From an uncultured Succiniclasticum sp. (GTDB lineage Bacteria > Bacillota > Negativicutes > Acidaminococcales > Acidaminococcaceae), in NCBI GenBank assembly GCA_905235335.1, contig CAJOKZ010000032.1, positions 1-42,007 of the forward strand: DNA of 42,007 nt, given 5' to 3'. The notes below the pieces were generated by a model. The model was not told where the DNA came from. It saw only the letters and a list, made by a program, of their open reading frames with translations, and ran no database searches. How positions within the stretch are numbered: the stretch's first letter is position 1; every line of letters starts with the position of its first letter. Shown one piece after another: positions 1 to 9,128 of this stretch. Made by a program: the position numbers and the translations under genes.

Positions 1-26
1 CAAAGATTCTGTGTTCCTTCCAATTT

Positions 27-581
27 TCAGAGTATCTTCTTCATAGATAATATCCCCAGCGCAGCGATGGTCTTACCGTCAAACAGCGTTCCGTCTTCTA
101 TCATGGAAAGCAGACTGGCCTTCGGCACTGCCTCCACGCAGATGAATTCATCCGGGTCAGTGTGCTGCTTGTGTGGATGCAGCCCGGTCACTGCGTACAG
201 ATGAATCACTTCGTTGGTAAAGCCCGGTGTTGTCGCTATAGCCCCCAAATATTCCCAATTGTCTCCTTCATATCCGGTCTCTTCAGACAGTTCCCTTACA
301 GCACACCGTTCAGGGGCTTCCCCCGGGTCGATCTTCCCGGCGGGTATCTCATACATGACAGTTCCCATAGGATAGCGGAACTGTTTTACAAGAATCACGC
401 TTCCGTCCGGCAGAAAAGGAACAATCGCAACAGCCCCCTGATGATCTGCCATTTCCCGGGTCGTAGTATTACCGTTGGGCAGGCGGACCGTATCCACATG
501 GACATGTAACAGCCTTCCCTTAAATGCCGGTCTGCTTTCTACAAATACCTCATCCAAGGCAGGGTCGTGCAGTTTTTTCAT
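27..581 (-). CDS. nudF: NUDIX hydrolase, ADP-ribose pyrophosphatase type
   Basis: This 184-residue protein should hydrolyse ADP-ribose (or a related nucleoside diphosphate sugar) to AMP and ribose-5-phosphate in the cytosol. The complete NUDIX box G(x5)E(x7)REUxEExGU is visible at residues 82-104, including G82, E88, R96-E97, E100-E101 and G103. The N-terminal part (about residues 20-70) is the usual beta-rich lead-in with QFRYPMG, as in the ADPRase subfamily. A strong AGGGAGG ribosome site lies 7 bases before the ATG at 581. It is the last gene of the recN cluster, 26 bp after recN, and is probably co-transcribed. The exact substrate within the NUDIX family cannot be fixed from sequence alone. 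Confidence 0.88.
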   Translation of the reverse strand: MKKLHDPALDEVFVESRPAFKGRLLHVHVDTVRLPNGNTTTREMADHQGAVAIVPFLPDGSVILVKQFRYPMGTVMYEIPAGKIDPGEAPERCAVRELSEETGYEGDNWEYLGAIATTPGFTNEVIHLYAVTGLHPHKQHTDPDEFICVEAVPKASLLSMIEDGTLFDGKTIAALGILSMKKIL

Positions 582-607
582 ATTTATCCCTCCCTTCTGT
601 CGGAATT

Positions 608-2293
608 TTATTTTTTATTATCATTTTTAAAAGCATCTGCCGCCTGCAGCAAATTTTCCGCATTCTCCCCTGCAGCTTTTGTAATACGTTCCCCGGCGGT
701 CATGCGAACCAGTTCACGAATCTTTCCGGCGCGATCCAGTATCGTCAGCCGGGTGCTAGTACGGCCATCCTCCGTCTCCTTAAGGATATGGATATGGCGG
801 TCGGCAAATGCCGCTATCTGCGCCAGATGGGTGATGCAGAGGACCTGTCCCTGCCGGGATATCAGTGAGAGCTTCTCGGCCATTTTCTGGGCAGTAACCC
901 CACCTACACCCGTATCGATTTCATCAAAAACCATTGTATCGACACTGTTCACACCAATCAATACCGTTTTCAGCGCCAGAGCCAGTCGGCTCAGTTCGCC
1001 GCCGGAAGCGACCTGAGACAGTAACTGCGGAGGTTCTCCCGCATTGGCAGAAAAGAGAAATTTCATCTCGTCTCTCCCGTCCTCCATAAAATCCTTTGTC
1101 TCCGAAAAAATGATCTGGAATTTCCCGTCCGGCATAGCCAGATCATGAATGTGCCGCTCCACTTCAATGCAAAGTTTTTCTGCATTCCTTTTACGCAAGT
1201 CTGTCAGTTTTAATGCAGACCTTTCCAGCTTTCCGGTACTGTCATTCAATTGTTTCCGCGCCTGCCTGATTCTGTTATCCAGATCCTGTAAGACGTCATA
1301 TTGCTCCCTTGCGCTTTCCAGATACACCAGGACTGCTTCTTCCCCGTTTCCGTACTTTCTCTGAAGCCGGTACAACAGATCCAGCCGCTCCTGCACTTCC
1401 GTCATACGCCCCGGATTATGATCCTGGCTGTTCACATAATCCTGGATCTGGGAGCAAGCATCATCTGCCGCAATCCAGGCACTGTCAATCCCGTCATAGG
1501 CTGACTGCAGGCGGGAATCATACCGCAGCGCAACAGCTATCTGATTCCGGATTTTTGCCAGACTGGCCAACGCGCCGCTTTCCTGTTCAAGCTCATCACA
1601 GGCCCCAGCCAGCGCATCCATGATCCTGCCACTGTTTTGAAGCAGCTTTGCTTCTTCTTTCAAAGCGTCTTCCTCGCCAACCCGAATACCAGCTTCACCG
1701 ATCTCCTGAATTTCCCAGGACAGCCGGTCCATTAGTCGTTCCCTCTGATTCCCTTTTTCCTCCAGTTCCCGAAGGGTGATCTTGGCATCTTCATACCTGT
1801 GAAAATTCTCCCGGTATTCTTCCAAAATCCCTTTTGCCTCGTCTCCACCATACGCATCCGTAAAAATACGGGGGGCAGTTGCAAGAAGCAACTCTTGGTT
1901 CTCATGCTGGCCGTGAATATTCGCCAACAGCACGGCAAACCGTTTCAGCACTGCCAGCGGCACCTGGATGCCGTTGACACTGCTCTGGCTTTTTCCGGCA
2001 GCAGTCACTTTCCGCTTCAGGAACAGCAAGTCCTCCTCTTCGATCCCCTGTTCCCGCAGCAACGCCGAAACCTTTCTGTCGGACGTGCTGAACACTGCCT
2101 GAACCCAAAACGCATCGGAACCCGACCGGACAAAAGCTGCTGAAGCCCGTCCGCCCAGTACCATGCTGAACGCATCAATCAATATGGATTTGCCGGCACC
2201 GGTTTCACCGGTGAAAATATTGAATCCGTCGGAAAATTCTATTTCTGCGTCTTCTATCAAAGCAAAGTTATGAACATGCAGCGATTGCAGCAT
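608..2293 (-). CDS. recN: DNA repair protein RecN (SMC-like ATPase)
   Basis: RecN is an SMC-like ATPase that acts early in double-strand break repair and promotes recombination. The 561-residue length is normal for the family. Walker A is GETGAGKS at residues 29-36, the ABC signature SGGELSR is at 430-436, and Walker B DEID is at 457-460, with a following TH (H489) typical of the switch region. The centre (about 150-370) is rich in charged residues and reads as the two coiled-coil arms. It follows argR by 34 bp, and this argR-recN order is conserved in Firmicutes. The AGAGGA site 9 bases before the ATG supports the start. A GC-rich palindrome sits just upstream of that site. Confidence 0.95.
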   Translation of the reverse strand: MLQSLHVHNFALIEDAEIEFSDGFNIFTGETGAGKSILIDAFSMVLGGRASAAFVRSGSDAFWVQAVFSTSDRKVSALLREQGIEEEDLLFLKRKVTAAGKSQSSVNGIQVPLAVLKRFAVLLANIHGQHENQELLLATAPRIFTDAYGGDEAKGILEEYRENFHRYEDAKITLRELEEKGNQRERLMDRLSWEIQEIGEAGIRVGEEDALKEEAKLLQNSGRIMDALAGACDELEQESGALASLAKIRNQIAVALRYDSRLQSAYDGIDSAWIAADDACSQIQDYVNSQDHNPGRMTEVQERLDLLYRLQRKYGNGEEAVLVYLESAREQYDVLQDLDNRIRQARKQLNDSTGKLERSALKLTDLRKRNAEKLCIEVERHIHDLAMPDGKFQIIFSETKDFMEDGRDEMKFLFSANAGEPPQLLSQVASGGELSRLALALKTVLIGVNSVDTMVFDEIDTGVGGVTAQKMAEKLSLISRQGQVLCITHLAQIAAFADRHIHILKETEDGRTSTRLTILDRAGKIRELVRMTAGERITKAAGENAENLLQAADAFKNDNKK

Positions 2294-2307
2294 CTTATCT
2301 CATCCTC

Positions 2308-2322
2308 TGGCGCCAGGCGCCA
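2308..2322. other. GC palindrome between argR and recN
   Basis: A perfect inverted repeat, TGGCGCC-A-GGCGCCA on the plus strand, fills most of the 34-bp argR-recN gap. It ends immediately upstream of the AGAGGA ribosome site of recN. It could form a small hairpin in the mRNA, but a one-base loop is impossible, so at most five or six pairs would form. A role in recN translation is only a guess. Confidence 0.5.
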
Positions 2323-2327
2323 CTTTA

Positions 2328-2822
2328 TTATTCCTTTTTTCTGCGCCTGTGTTTTTCAACCGGCTCAATATCGTCACGCCACCGGAAATACGAAGAAAAT
2401 TCTTCCGCGATTTCCGGACTTTCAATGGCCACAAATATCGTATCATCACCGGCAACCGTCCCCATAACTCCGCGCCATTTCATGCTGTCAATGGCATAGG
2501 CTGCACCCTGGGCAGCCCCCGGCAATGTATGCAACACCACCAGATTTCCTCCCGACCGGACGCTGATCACGGAATTCCGGATCAGTTGCTCCATCTGTTC
2601 GGACGACATCATATGATGCCGCTCTTTCGGGAATGCGTACCGGTATCCGCCACGCATATCGGTAACCTTTACCAACATCAGTTCCTTGATGTCCCTGGAA
2701 ACCGTCGCCTGCGTCGCATTAAATCCTCTGGCCTGTAACGCTTTTGCCAGTTCCTCCTGAGTCTCGATATTCTCGGATTCAACCAGTTCCCGGATAATCC
2801 TGTGCCGCTCCTGTTTTTTCAT
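2328..2822 (-). CDS. argR: Arginine repressor ArgR/AhrC
   Basis: ArgR is a hexameric, arginine-responsive regulator that represses arginine biosynthesis and activates catabolism. The 164-residue protein has the N-terminal winged helix with the recognition segment ATQATVSRDIKEL (about residues 37-49) and the C-terminal oligomerisation and arginine-binding core with GTVAGDDT. Length fits the family, with a slightly longer basic tail (KHRRRKKE). An AAGGAGG site precedes the ATG. It lies 11 bp after nadK and 34 bp before recN, as in the classical Firmicutes cluster. No arginine genes are present in this window. Confidence 0.94.
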   Translation of the reverse strand: MKKQERHRIIRELVESENIETQEELAKALQARGFNATQATVSRDIKELMLVKVTDMRGGYRYAFPKERHHMMSSEQMEQLIRNSVISVRSGGNLVVLHTLPGAAQGAAYAIDSMKWRGVMGTVAGDDTIFVAIESPEIAEEFSSYFRWRDDIEPVEKHRRRKKE

Positions 2823-2833
2823 GAAAATCCTCC

Positions 2834-3706
2834 TTACATATCCCGGATCAGTTTTTCCTGCCAGGTTTCATAATAGCTGCGGTCAATCAACCGTATCAGC
2901 CGCATTGATTTCCTGTTTCTTGTAATGGTGACAATATCCTGTTGCCCAATTTCAGAAATCGCTATCCCGTCGGCGGAAAGAACCATACTGCTCGTATTGA
3001 CTGGCAGCAGCCGGATAGAAACCTCCTCCGTTGCCGGGATCACCAGCGGTCTTGCAGACAGGGAATGAGCGCAGATAGGCGTGATGACCATAACGTCCAC
3101 CTCAGGCTGTACCAGCGGACCGCCTGCAGACAGTGAATAAGCGGTGGAACCGGTGGCAGTCGCAACGATCAATCCATCGGCCGCATATCGGCCGGAAGAC
3201 TTACCGTTGATCAACAGTTCCATGTAATTGATTGTAGAAAGGTTGCCCCGCGCTGCCACAAACTCATTGATGGCCAGCGCGCCCCGGACTATTTTCTTTC
3301 CGCCGGATACTACCTGGGCCTGCAGAAGATGGCGTTTTTCTGTTGTAAAGATGCCGGCTGCCAGAAAAGCAAGGGCCTGTTCCATCCCTTCAAACTCAAT
3401 CTCGGCTAAAAAACCCAGATGCCCAAAATTTATACCGAATACCGGCACATTGATCTTTACCATCTCGCGGGCCATCCGGAGGAAAGACCCGTCTCCTCCC
3501 AAAGATACGGCAGCGTCCAGCCGGGAATCTTTACCTGAAAACCGTTCCCGCCCCCAGGTATCTGCCAGTTCGCCGGGCAGCACAACCGTAATATCATATT
3601 TATCACACAGGGCGAGGACTGTATTCAAGCAGACCCGCACCTTTTCGATATTCATGTTGGGAAAAATCCCAAGGCAAACCCTTTTCTCCGTTTTCATTAT
3701 AAACAT
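2834..3706 (-). CDS. nadK: NAD kinase
   Basis: NadK phosphorylates NAD to NADP with ATP or polyphosphate. The family motifs are all present: GGDGS at residues 70-74, GINFGHLGFL at 91-100, and the NAD-binding stretch DGLIVATATGSTAYSLSAGG, followed by PICAHSLSARPLVIP. The 290-residue length is usual. The start is uncertain. The ATG at 3706 is only three bases after AGGGG, while an in-frame ATG at 3697 has that site 12 bases away. It starts 9 bp after tlyA stops, so the two are almost certainly co-translated from one operon. Confidence 0.94.
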   Translation of the reverse strand: MFIMKTEKRVCLGIFPNMNIEKVRVCLNTVLALCDKYDITVVLPGELADTWGRERFSGKDSRLDAAVSLGGDGSFLRMAREMVKINVPVFGINFGHLGFLAEIEFEGMEQALAFLAAGIFTTEKRHLLQAQVVSGGKKIVRGALAINEFVAARGNLSTINYMELLINGKSSGRYAADGLIVATATGSTAYSLSAGGPLVQPEVDVMVITPICAHSLSARPLVIPATEEVSIRLLPVNTSSMVLSADGIAISEIGQQDIVTITRNRKSMRLIRLIDRSYYETWQEKLIRDM

Positions 3707-3715
3707 AAACCCCTG

Positions 3716-4528
3716 TCAATCCAGTTTCTCATGGGATCGGGCTACCAGCGCGTCCACATCAATATCTCCTGTCGCCTCCTGCACATCTGTTGTAAGATAC
3801 AGCAAGTATTCGATATTTCCTTCCGGTCCTTTGACCGGAGAAAAGTCCAACCCGCCAATGCCAAAGCCTTCTGCCCTGGCGATGGAGATAACCCGCCCGA
3901 TCACTTCTTTGTGAACTTGCGCGTCACGCACGACGCCTTTCTTACCAACATTCTCTTTTCCCGCCTCGAACTGTGGCTTGATGAGCGCAATAACGAAGCC
4001 ACCAGGCGTCAATATTTTCTTTACAGCGGGCAATATCTTATCCAGTGAAATGAAAGCCACATCAATGGAAACGACATCCACCGGTTCCGGCAGGCTTTTC
4101 CCATCCAAGGTGCGGGCATTTGTACGCTCCATGTTTATGACTCGGGGATCGCTGCGCAGTTTCCATGCCAACTGTCCATATCCTACGTCTACAGCATATA
4201 CTCTGGCAGCCCCATTCTGCAGCGCACAATCCGTAAATCCACCGGTGGAAGCGCCAATGTCCGCCATTGTTTTTCCGTCAAGAGAAACCGGAAAGACCTG
4301 CAGTGCCTTTTCCAGCTTCAATCCGCCCCGGCTTACATAGCGTAGTTGTTCTCCCAAAATCCGGATTGCAGCCCCCTCTTTGACCAGAGTGCCCGGTTTA
4401 TCTATCTTCTGTTCGTCTACCAGAATCTGCCCGGCCATAATAGCCGCCTGTGCCCTGGATCGGGTTTCAAACAGCCCCAGTTCCGTCAGGTAGGTGTCCA
4501 ACCTGATTTTGTTCTTCTTTTCCATCAT
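3716..4528 (-). CDS. tlyA: TlyA-type rRNA 2'-O-methyltransferase (S4 + FtsJ domains)
   Basis: TlyA proteins methylate rRNA ribose 2'-OH groups using S-adenosylmethionine; the older name 'hemolysin' is misleading. Residues 8-65 form an S4 RNA-binding domain (IRLDTYLTELGLFETRSRAQ), and the rest is an FtsJ/RrmJ Rossmann methyltransferase. The SAM loop is ADIGASTGGFTD at 89-100, K71 in SRGGLKLEKAL corresponds to the first catalytic lysine, and SIDVAFIS holds the expected aspartate. The ATG overlaps the dxs stop codon by four bases (ATGA), which indicates translational coupling. Its place between dxs and argR matches B. subtilis yqxC. Confidence 0.93.
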   Translation of the reverse strand: MMEKKNKIRLDTYLTELGLFETRSRAQAAIMAGQILVDEQKIDKPGTLVKEGAAIRILGEQLRYVSRGGLKLEKALQVFPVSLDGKTMADIGASTGGFTDCALQNGAARVYAVDVGYGQLAWKLRSDPRVINMERTNARTLDGKSLPEPVDVVSIDVAFISLDKILPAVKKILTPGGFVIALIKPQFEAGKENVGKKGVVRDAQVHKEVIGRVISIARAEGFGIGGLDFSPVKGPEGNIEYLLYLTTDVQEATGDIDVDALVARSHEKLD

Positions 4529-6414
4529 GCCTTACCCAGCCATGCCAAAATTTGCTGTGCCATTTGGTCTGGCATCAAACCGATATCACGCATCAGCAGT
4601 TTCCTGTCACCCTGGGATATAAACTCATCCGGGATGCCCAGCGTCAATACCGAAACACTTTTCAGCAGGTTATGACGGTTAAGCGTCTGCATTACCATCT
4701 CGCCTACACCGCCGGTCACTACGCCCTCTTCCATTGTTACAATTGCGGGGACGGCATTTGCCTCCGCCAGCAGGAATTCCTCATCCAGTGGCTTTGCAAA
4801 GCGCATATTTACGACACTGGCTGAAACTCCTGCCTCTTGCAAAAGATCTGCGGTCCGTTCCGCCTCCGGAACCATGCTTCCAATGGCCCAGATTGAAACG
4901 TCAGTCCCGTCCCTCAGCTTTTCGGCCTTACCCAGTGGCAGTACATGAAGCGGTTCGCTACAGTCAGCCCCCGTCCCGCTGCCCCTGGGATAACGCAGGG
5001 ATATCGGTCCCCCTTGATACTCAACCGCAGTAAACAGCATATGTCGAAGTTCATTTTCATCCTTAGGCGCCATAATTACCATATGAGGCATGGGAAGAAG
5101 AAAGGCATAATCAAAGACCCCGTGATGGGTATAACCATCATCGCCAACAAGGCCCCCCCGGTCCATACACAGCTTCACCGGAAGCTGCTGCATGCAGACA
5201 TCATGGATCACCTGGTCATATGCCCGCTGCATAAAGGTCGAATAAATCGCAGTCACCGGTTTTATCCCTTCCGCTGCCAGACCGGCGGCAAAGGTAACTG
5301 CATGCTGTTCTGCAATACCTACATCGAAGAACCGATCCGGGAATTTTTTTGCAAAAGCGGAAATCCCGGTCCCATCCGGCATGGCCGCTGTAATCGCCAC
5401 AATGCTCTTATCATTCTCAGCAAGTTCCACGAGGGTTTTTCCAAATATCGACGTATAAGACGGGGGCGTCCCCGGCTTTACGATTTTTTCCCCTGTTGCC
5501 GGATCAAACGGCCCTGTACCATGAAACTCATTGGGCCTTTCCTCAGCCGGGGCGTATCCCTTCCCCTTCTTCGTAATCACATGAATCAGGACGGGGCCTT
5601 CTTCCTTTTTGGCAGCCGCCAACATGGGAAGCAGCGCTTCGATATTATGCCCGTCCACCGGACCGAAATATTTGATACCCATATACTCGAATATGGATTC
5701 CGGCATGACAAGATACTTAACACCAGCCTTGACCCGGTCAATAACTTCCAACACATCAGCACCGTGCTCCATCCCGCCGAGCCAGTTTTCCACATTGTGC
5801 TTCAGCCTGTTGTATGTCTCCCCTGTCCGCAACTGATACAGATACTGTGACATGGCCCCCACATTTTTGGAAATGGACATCTCATTATCATTCAGGATGA
5901 TGATAATGCGCCGCCCCGTGTCTCCTACATGATTAAGCGCCTCGAAAGACATCCCACCAGTCATAGCGCCGTCCCCGATTATCGCCACCACATGATAGTC
6001 TTCGCCCTTCAGGTCTCTGGCAACAGCCATCCCATCCGCCGCCGAAACAGACGTGGATGAATGCCCTACACCAAACGCATCATGTTCGCTCTCCTGACGT
6101 TTTGGAAAACCGGAGATCCCTTTGTATTTCCGTAACGTAGGAAAAACTTCCTTACGTCCGGTCAAAATTTTATGTATATAAGCCTGATGCCCGACATCAA
6201 AGATTATCTTATCTCTGGGCGAATCAAATACCCGGTGAAGCGCAATGGTCAATTCCACGACACCCAGGTTAGGCGCCAGGTGTCCCCCGTTCTTTGAGAC
6301 AACGTCTATGATCATCTGCCGAATTTCGCCAGCCAGTTGATTCATCTCATCCAGAGACAACGTCTTTAGATCCAACGGGCTTTCCACCCTGTCAAGAATT
6401 TTATCCTTCGACAT
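4525..6414 (-). CDS. dxs: 1-deoxy-D-xylulose-5-phosphate synthase
   Basis: Dxs condenses pyruvate and glyceraldehyde-3-phosphate with thiamine diphosphate, the first step of the MEP isoprenoid pathway. The 629-residue protein has the early TPP contact GHQAYIHKILTGR (about 75-87), the GDGxxx...N cofactor motif starting at G147, and the C-terminal transketolase domains with MDRGGLVGDDGYTHHG. The start is supported by AAAGGCGGA upstream. It follows ispA by 80 bp and overlaps tlyA by four bases. With ispA it supplies and extends isoprenoid units, probably for undecaprenyl and quinone carriers. Confidence 0.97.
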   Translation of the reverse strand: MSKDKILDRVESPLDLKTLSLDEMNQLAGEIRQMIIDVVSKNGGHLAPNLGVVELTIALHRVFDSPRDKIIFDVGHQAYIHKILTGRKEVFPTLRKYKGISGFPKRQESEHDAFGVGHSSTSVSAADGMAVARDLKGEDYHVVAIIGDGAMTGGMSFEALNHVGDTGRRIIIILNDNEMSISKNVGAMSQYLYQLRTGETYNRLKHNVENWLGGMEHGADVLEVIDRVKAGVKYLVMPESIFEYMGIKYFGPVDGHNIEALLPMLAAAKKEEGPVLIHVITKKGKGYAPAEERPNEFHGTGPFDPATGEKIVKPGTPPSYTSIFGKTLVELAENDKSIVAITAAMPDGTGISAFAKKFPDRFFDVGIAEQHAVTFAAGLAAEGIKPVTAIYSTFMQRAYDQVIHDVCMQQLPVKLCMDRGGLVGDDGYTHHGVFDYAFLLPMPHMVIMAPKDENELRHMLFTAVEYQGGPISLRYPRGSGTGADCSEPLHVLPLGKAEKLRDGTDVSIWAIGSMVPEAERTADLLQEAGVSASVVNMRFAKPLDEEFLLAEANAVPAIVTMEEGVVTGGVGEMVMQTLNRHNLLKSVSVLTLGIPDEFISQGDRKLLMRDIGLMPDQMAQQILAWLGKA

Positions 6415-6494
6415 TCCAATCCGCCTTTCAAAAGGTTTCAGGAAATACTGAACAATTTCCGAAAAATTTTGCCGTTTCGTTAAATACTGTTAAC

Positions 6495-7370
6495 TCAGTT
6501 CCTGCGATGGCACATCATCCCAGCAATCTGTCTGAGCGGTTCTGCTTTCTCACCGAACATATCCAGGCATGCCAGCGCTTCCTTCATTGTATCCTCTGCC
6601 ATCTGTTTCGCCCCGTCCAGTCCGAACAGGGTCACATACGTGGATTTATGATTTTTCTCGTCGCTGCCGATGGGCTTGCCAAGTTCCTCTTCCGTGCTGA
6701 CCACATCCAAAATATCGTCCTGAATCTGGAATGCGAGACCGATCAGTTCAGCAAATCGTGTCAGTGCCAGCAACTGCTCGTCTGACGCCCCGGCCAGATG
6801 AGCACCGCCACGGACGGCAGCGATGAACATTGCGCCAGTCTTTCCTTCATGCAGCGTTTTCAGCTCTCTGGCTGTAATTTGCCGATTCTCCGCATCAAGG
6901 TCGAGGGCCTGACCTCCCACCATGCCGAAGTTCCCTGCGCACATGGCGGTTTCATGCACCACTTCCACCAGAACGGACGGTTTTACATTGCGCTGTTCCA
7001 GCATCACCTCAAAGGCCAGGGTCAGAAGCCCGTCTCCCGCAAGTACGGCCATGCCCTCCCCATACACTTTATGATTCGTCAGCCTGCCCCGTCGGTAGTC
7101 ATCGTTATCCATACAGGGTAGGTCATCATGAATCAGGGAATAGGTGTGGATCATCTCCAGGCCGCAGGCCATGGGAAGATAATCATAACCGTTGGCCCCC
7201 ACCGCTTCCGCAGTCGCCATGAGCAGGATCGGACGGAGCCTTTTTCCGCCCGCCAGAAGGCTGTATTTCATGGCATCATCCACATTGGAAATTCCCTTTT
7301 TTTCCATCCTTTTTTCCAGAAAAGCATTGACGAGTTTTTTCCGACTTTCATAGTATTTCTGAAAATCCAT
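6495..7370 (-). CDS. ispA: Short-chain polyprenyl (farnesyl) diphosphate synthase
   Basis: This enzyme joins isopentenyl diphosphate to allylic diphosphates, most likely making farnesyl diphosphate. The first aspartate-rich motif is D82-D83-x4-D88 (DDLPCMD), preceded by HTYSLIH as in bacterial type farnesyl synthases. The second is DDILD at 218-222, and GGKRLRP is at 41-47. The 291-residue length is normal. Its ATG overlaps the xseB stop codon (TGATG), so it is coupled to the exonuclease VII genes, the same order as in B. subtilis xseB-ispA-dxs. Product chain length cannot be proven from sequence. Confidence 0.94.
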   Translation of the reverse strand: MDFQKYYESRKKLVNAFLEKRMEKKGISNVDDAMKYSLLAGGKRLRPILLMATAEAVGANGYDYLPMACGLEMIHTYSLIHDDLPCMDNDDYRRGRLTNHKVYGEGMAVLAGDGLLTLAFEVMLEQRNVKPSVLVEVVHETAMCAGNFGMVGGQALDLDAENRQITARELKTLHEGKTGAMFIAAVRGGAHLAGASDEQLLALTRFAELIGLAFQIQDDILDVVSTEEELGKPIGSDEKNHKSTYVTLFGLDGAKQMAEDTMKEALACLDMFGEKAEPLRQIAGMMCHRRN

Positions 7371-7660
7371 CAGAACACTTCCTCTCCATCGGAACCGTTT
7401 CCCCTTCCCGCTTCAATTTCTTCAAAGTTTTCTATCTGGTAATCTTCTTCATCCTCCGGATTGACAACCAGCTTTTGGACAGTGTTTTTCGCCGCATTCA
7501 GCTTTTCCAGACAGATTTTGCTCAATTCGGTCCCCCGCTGGAATTCTTCTATCGCTTCCTCTAGCGGAAGATCCCCGTTCTGCAGTTTTTCCACAACGGC
7601 TTCCAGTTCTGAAAGCGCCTCTTCAAATTTCATGTTTTTCATACTTTTTTTACCAGCCAT
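7370..7660 (-). CDS. xseB: Exodeoxyribonuclease VII small subunit
   Basis: XseB is the small subunit of exonuclease VII, which degrades single-stranded DNA; several copies bind each XseA. The core FEEALSELEAVVEKLQNGDLPLEEAIEEFQ pattern (two helices of the family) is present. The C-terminal end is unusually acidic (PEDEEDYQ to the end). Two starts are possible, at 7666 and 7660. I prefer 7660 because AAGGCAGG is directly against the 7666 ATG but six bases from the 7660 ATG. It overlaps the 3' end of xseA by 11 bases and the ispA start by three bases. Confidence 0.92.
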   Translation of the reverse strand: MAGKKSMKNMKFEEALSELEAVVEKLQNGDLPLEEAIEEFQRGTELSKICLEKLNAAKNTVQKLVVNPEDEEDYQIENFEEIEAGRGNGSDGEEVF

Positions 7661-9128
7661 TTTCATCCTGCCTTTCTATCTGCTGAATTATGGAAAATAT
7701 CTCCCCATCGTTCAATTTAGTATGTATTTCCTCGCCCCAGTGAGCATCTGCCACCGACTTTAGCACCTCACCCTTTTCATTGAGGGTCACGGAATAGCCT
7801 CTGGCAAGAACTTTCAGCGGACTCACTGCATCCAGTCGGGCAGAAAGCAAGGTCAACTTCCCGTTTTCCCTTTCTGTCAACCCCAAGATTTCCCGGTGCA
7901 GGTTCTCTCTGCTCTTCCGGTACCGCTTTGCGTAATCATCAAAAACATGTTTCTTTTCCAGCAATGCGCTTTGAAGCAGTAAAAACCGGTGTTCCGGCTT
8001 TTCCAGATATTTTTCCGGATAGCGCAGCACATTTTGCACTGCTGCGATCCGACGTTCCGCATCCATGAACAGCCTTTCCGGATGTTTCAGCATCTTAACA
8101 GCCTGTCGCAGCCGCATCTCCCTGTTCTGAATCCGTACCGGCAGGGTCTGGTGAAGCCGGATCAAGGCCCGGTCCAGACGCTCTTCCGGCCTGTCCAGGA
8201 TGCGCAGCGGCTCTTTCAATACGCGGCTGTTCGAGAGCTTCTCCAGGGCCTGCGTTTTTTCCCGCAAAATCCGGTCCATACAAAGCACCAGTTTTTCCCT
8301 GTCCTTTTCCGCTGTCCTGCGGTACTGGCCCGCGTCAGCGACGACCAGTTCCGCCGCATGGGACGGTGTCGCGGCACGCCTGTCAGCGGCAAAATCAGCC
8401 AATGTTACATCAGTCTCGTGACCTACGGAAGAGACCACAGGGATATCTGATTCCGCTATGGCGCGGACCACCATTTCTTCATTAAAAGCCCAAAGGTCCT
8501 CCATGGAACCGCCCCCACGGCCCACGATCAGCACATCTGCCATCTGATGCCGGTTCATGAACCGGATGGCCCGGGCTATCTCACCAGCAGCCGATTTGCC
8601 CTGCACCTGCACAGGAAACAACAGCAACCGTATTCCGGGATCCCTGCGCCGGGATACGGTAATCACATCCCGTACTGCAGCGCCAGCCGGTGATGTTATG
8701 ATGCCAACGGTACCGGGACGCGCCGGAAGCGCCTTCTTCTTTTCTTCCGCAAACAACCCTTCGGCCGCCAATTTGTTCTTCAGCTTTTCATAAGCCTGCA
8801 TCAGCGCACCGGTGCCTTCCGGCATTATCATGTCCACATACAGCTGATAGACCCCGTCACGCTCATACACGCTGATGCTTCCAATGGCAACCACCGTCTC
8901 CCCATTCCCGGGATATCGCGTCAGGCGGTCTGCACGGAATTTGAACATGACGCATTTCAGCACGCCTTCGTTGTCTTTTAACGAAAAATAGCAATGTCCG
9001 GAGGGATATCGTTTAAAGTTGCTTACCTCGCCCCGGACCTGTATATTGCTGACAATCCCGCTGCCTTCGAGCAAATTTTTAATGATACGGTTCGTCTCGG
9101 AAACAGAATAAGTACGGTTTTCAGCCAT
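7650..9128 (-). CDS. xseA: Exodeoxyribonuclease VII large subunit
   Basis: XseA is the catalytic subunit of exonuclease VII. From the ATG at 9128 it has 492 residues. An N-terminal OB fold (about 1-105) is followed by the catalytic domain with GIITSPAGAAVRDVI, the glycine-rich GRGGGSMEDLWAFN, and SSVGHETDVTLADFAADRRAATPSHAAE, then a long coiled-coil region that binds XseB. The reading frame stays open upstream to 9275, but family similarity begins only at MAENRTYSVSE and an AGGGGGA site precedes 9128, so the longer form is rejected. The ATG overlaps the end of the Kae1-like gene by eight bases. Confidence 0.95.
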   Translation of the reverse strand: MAENRTYSVSETNRIIKNLLEGSGIVSNIQVRGEVSNFKRYPSGHCYFSLKDNEGVLKCVMFKFRADRLTRYPGNGETVVAIGSISVYERDGVYQLYVDMIMPEGTGALMQAYEKLKNKLAAEGLFAEEKKKALPARPGTVGIITSPAGAAVRDVITVSRRRDPGIRLLLFPVQVQGKSAAGEIARAIRFMNRHQMADVLIVGRGGGSMEDLWAFNEEMVVRAIAESDIPVVSSVGHETDVTLADFAADRRAATPSHAAELVVADAGQYRRTAEKDREKLVLCMDRILREKTQALEKLSNSRVLKEPLRILDRPEERLDRALIRLHQTLPVRIQNREMRLRQAVKMLKHPERLFMDAERRIAAVQNVLRYPEKYLEKPEHRFLLLQSALLEKKHVFDDYAKRYRKSRENLHREILGLTERENGKLTLLSARLDAVSPLKVLARGYSVTLNEKGEVLKSVADAHWGEEIHTKLNDGEIFSIIQQIERQDENGW

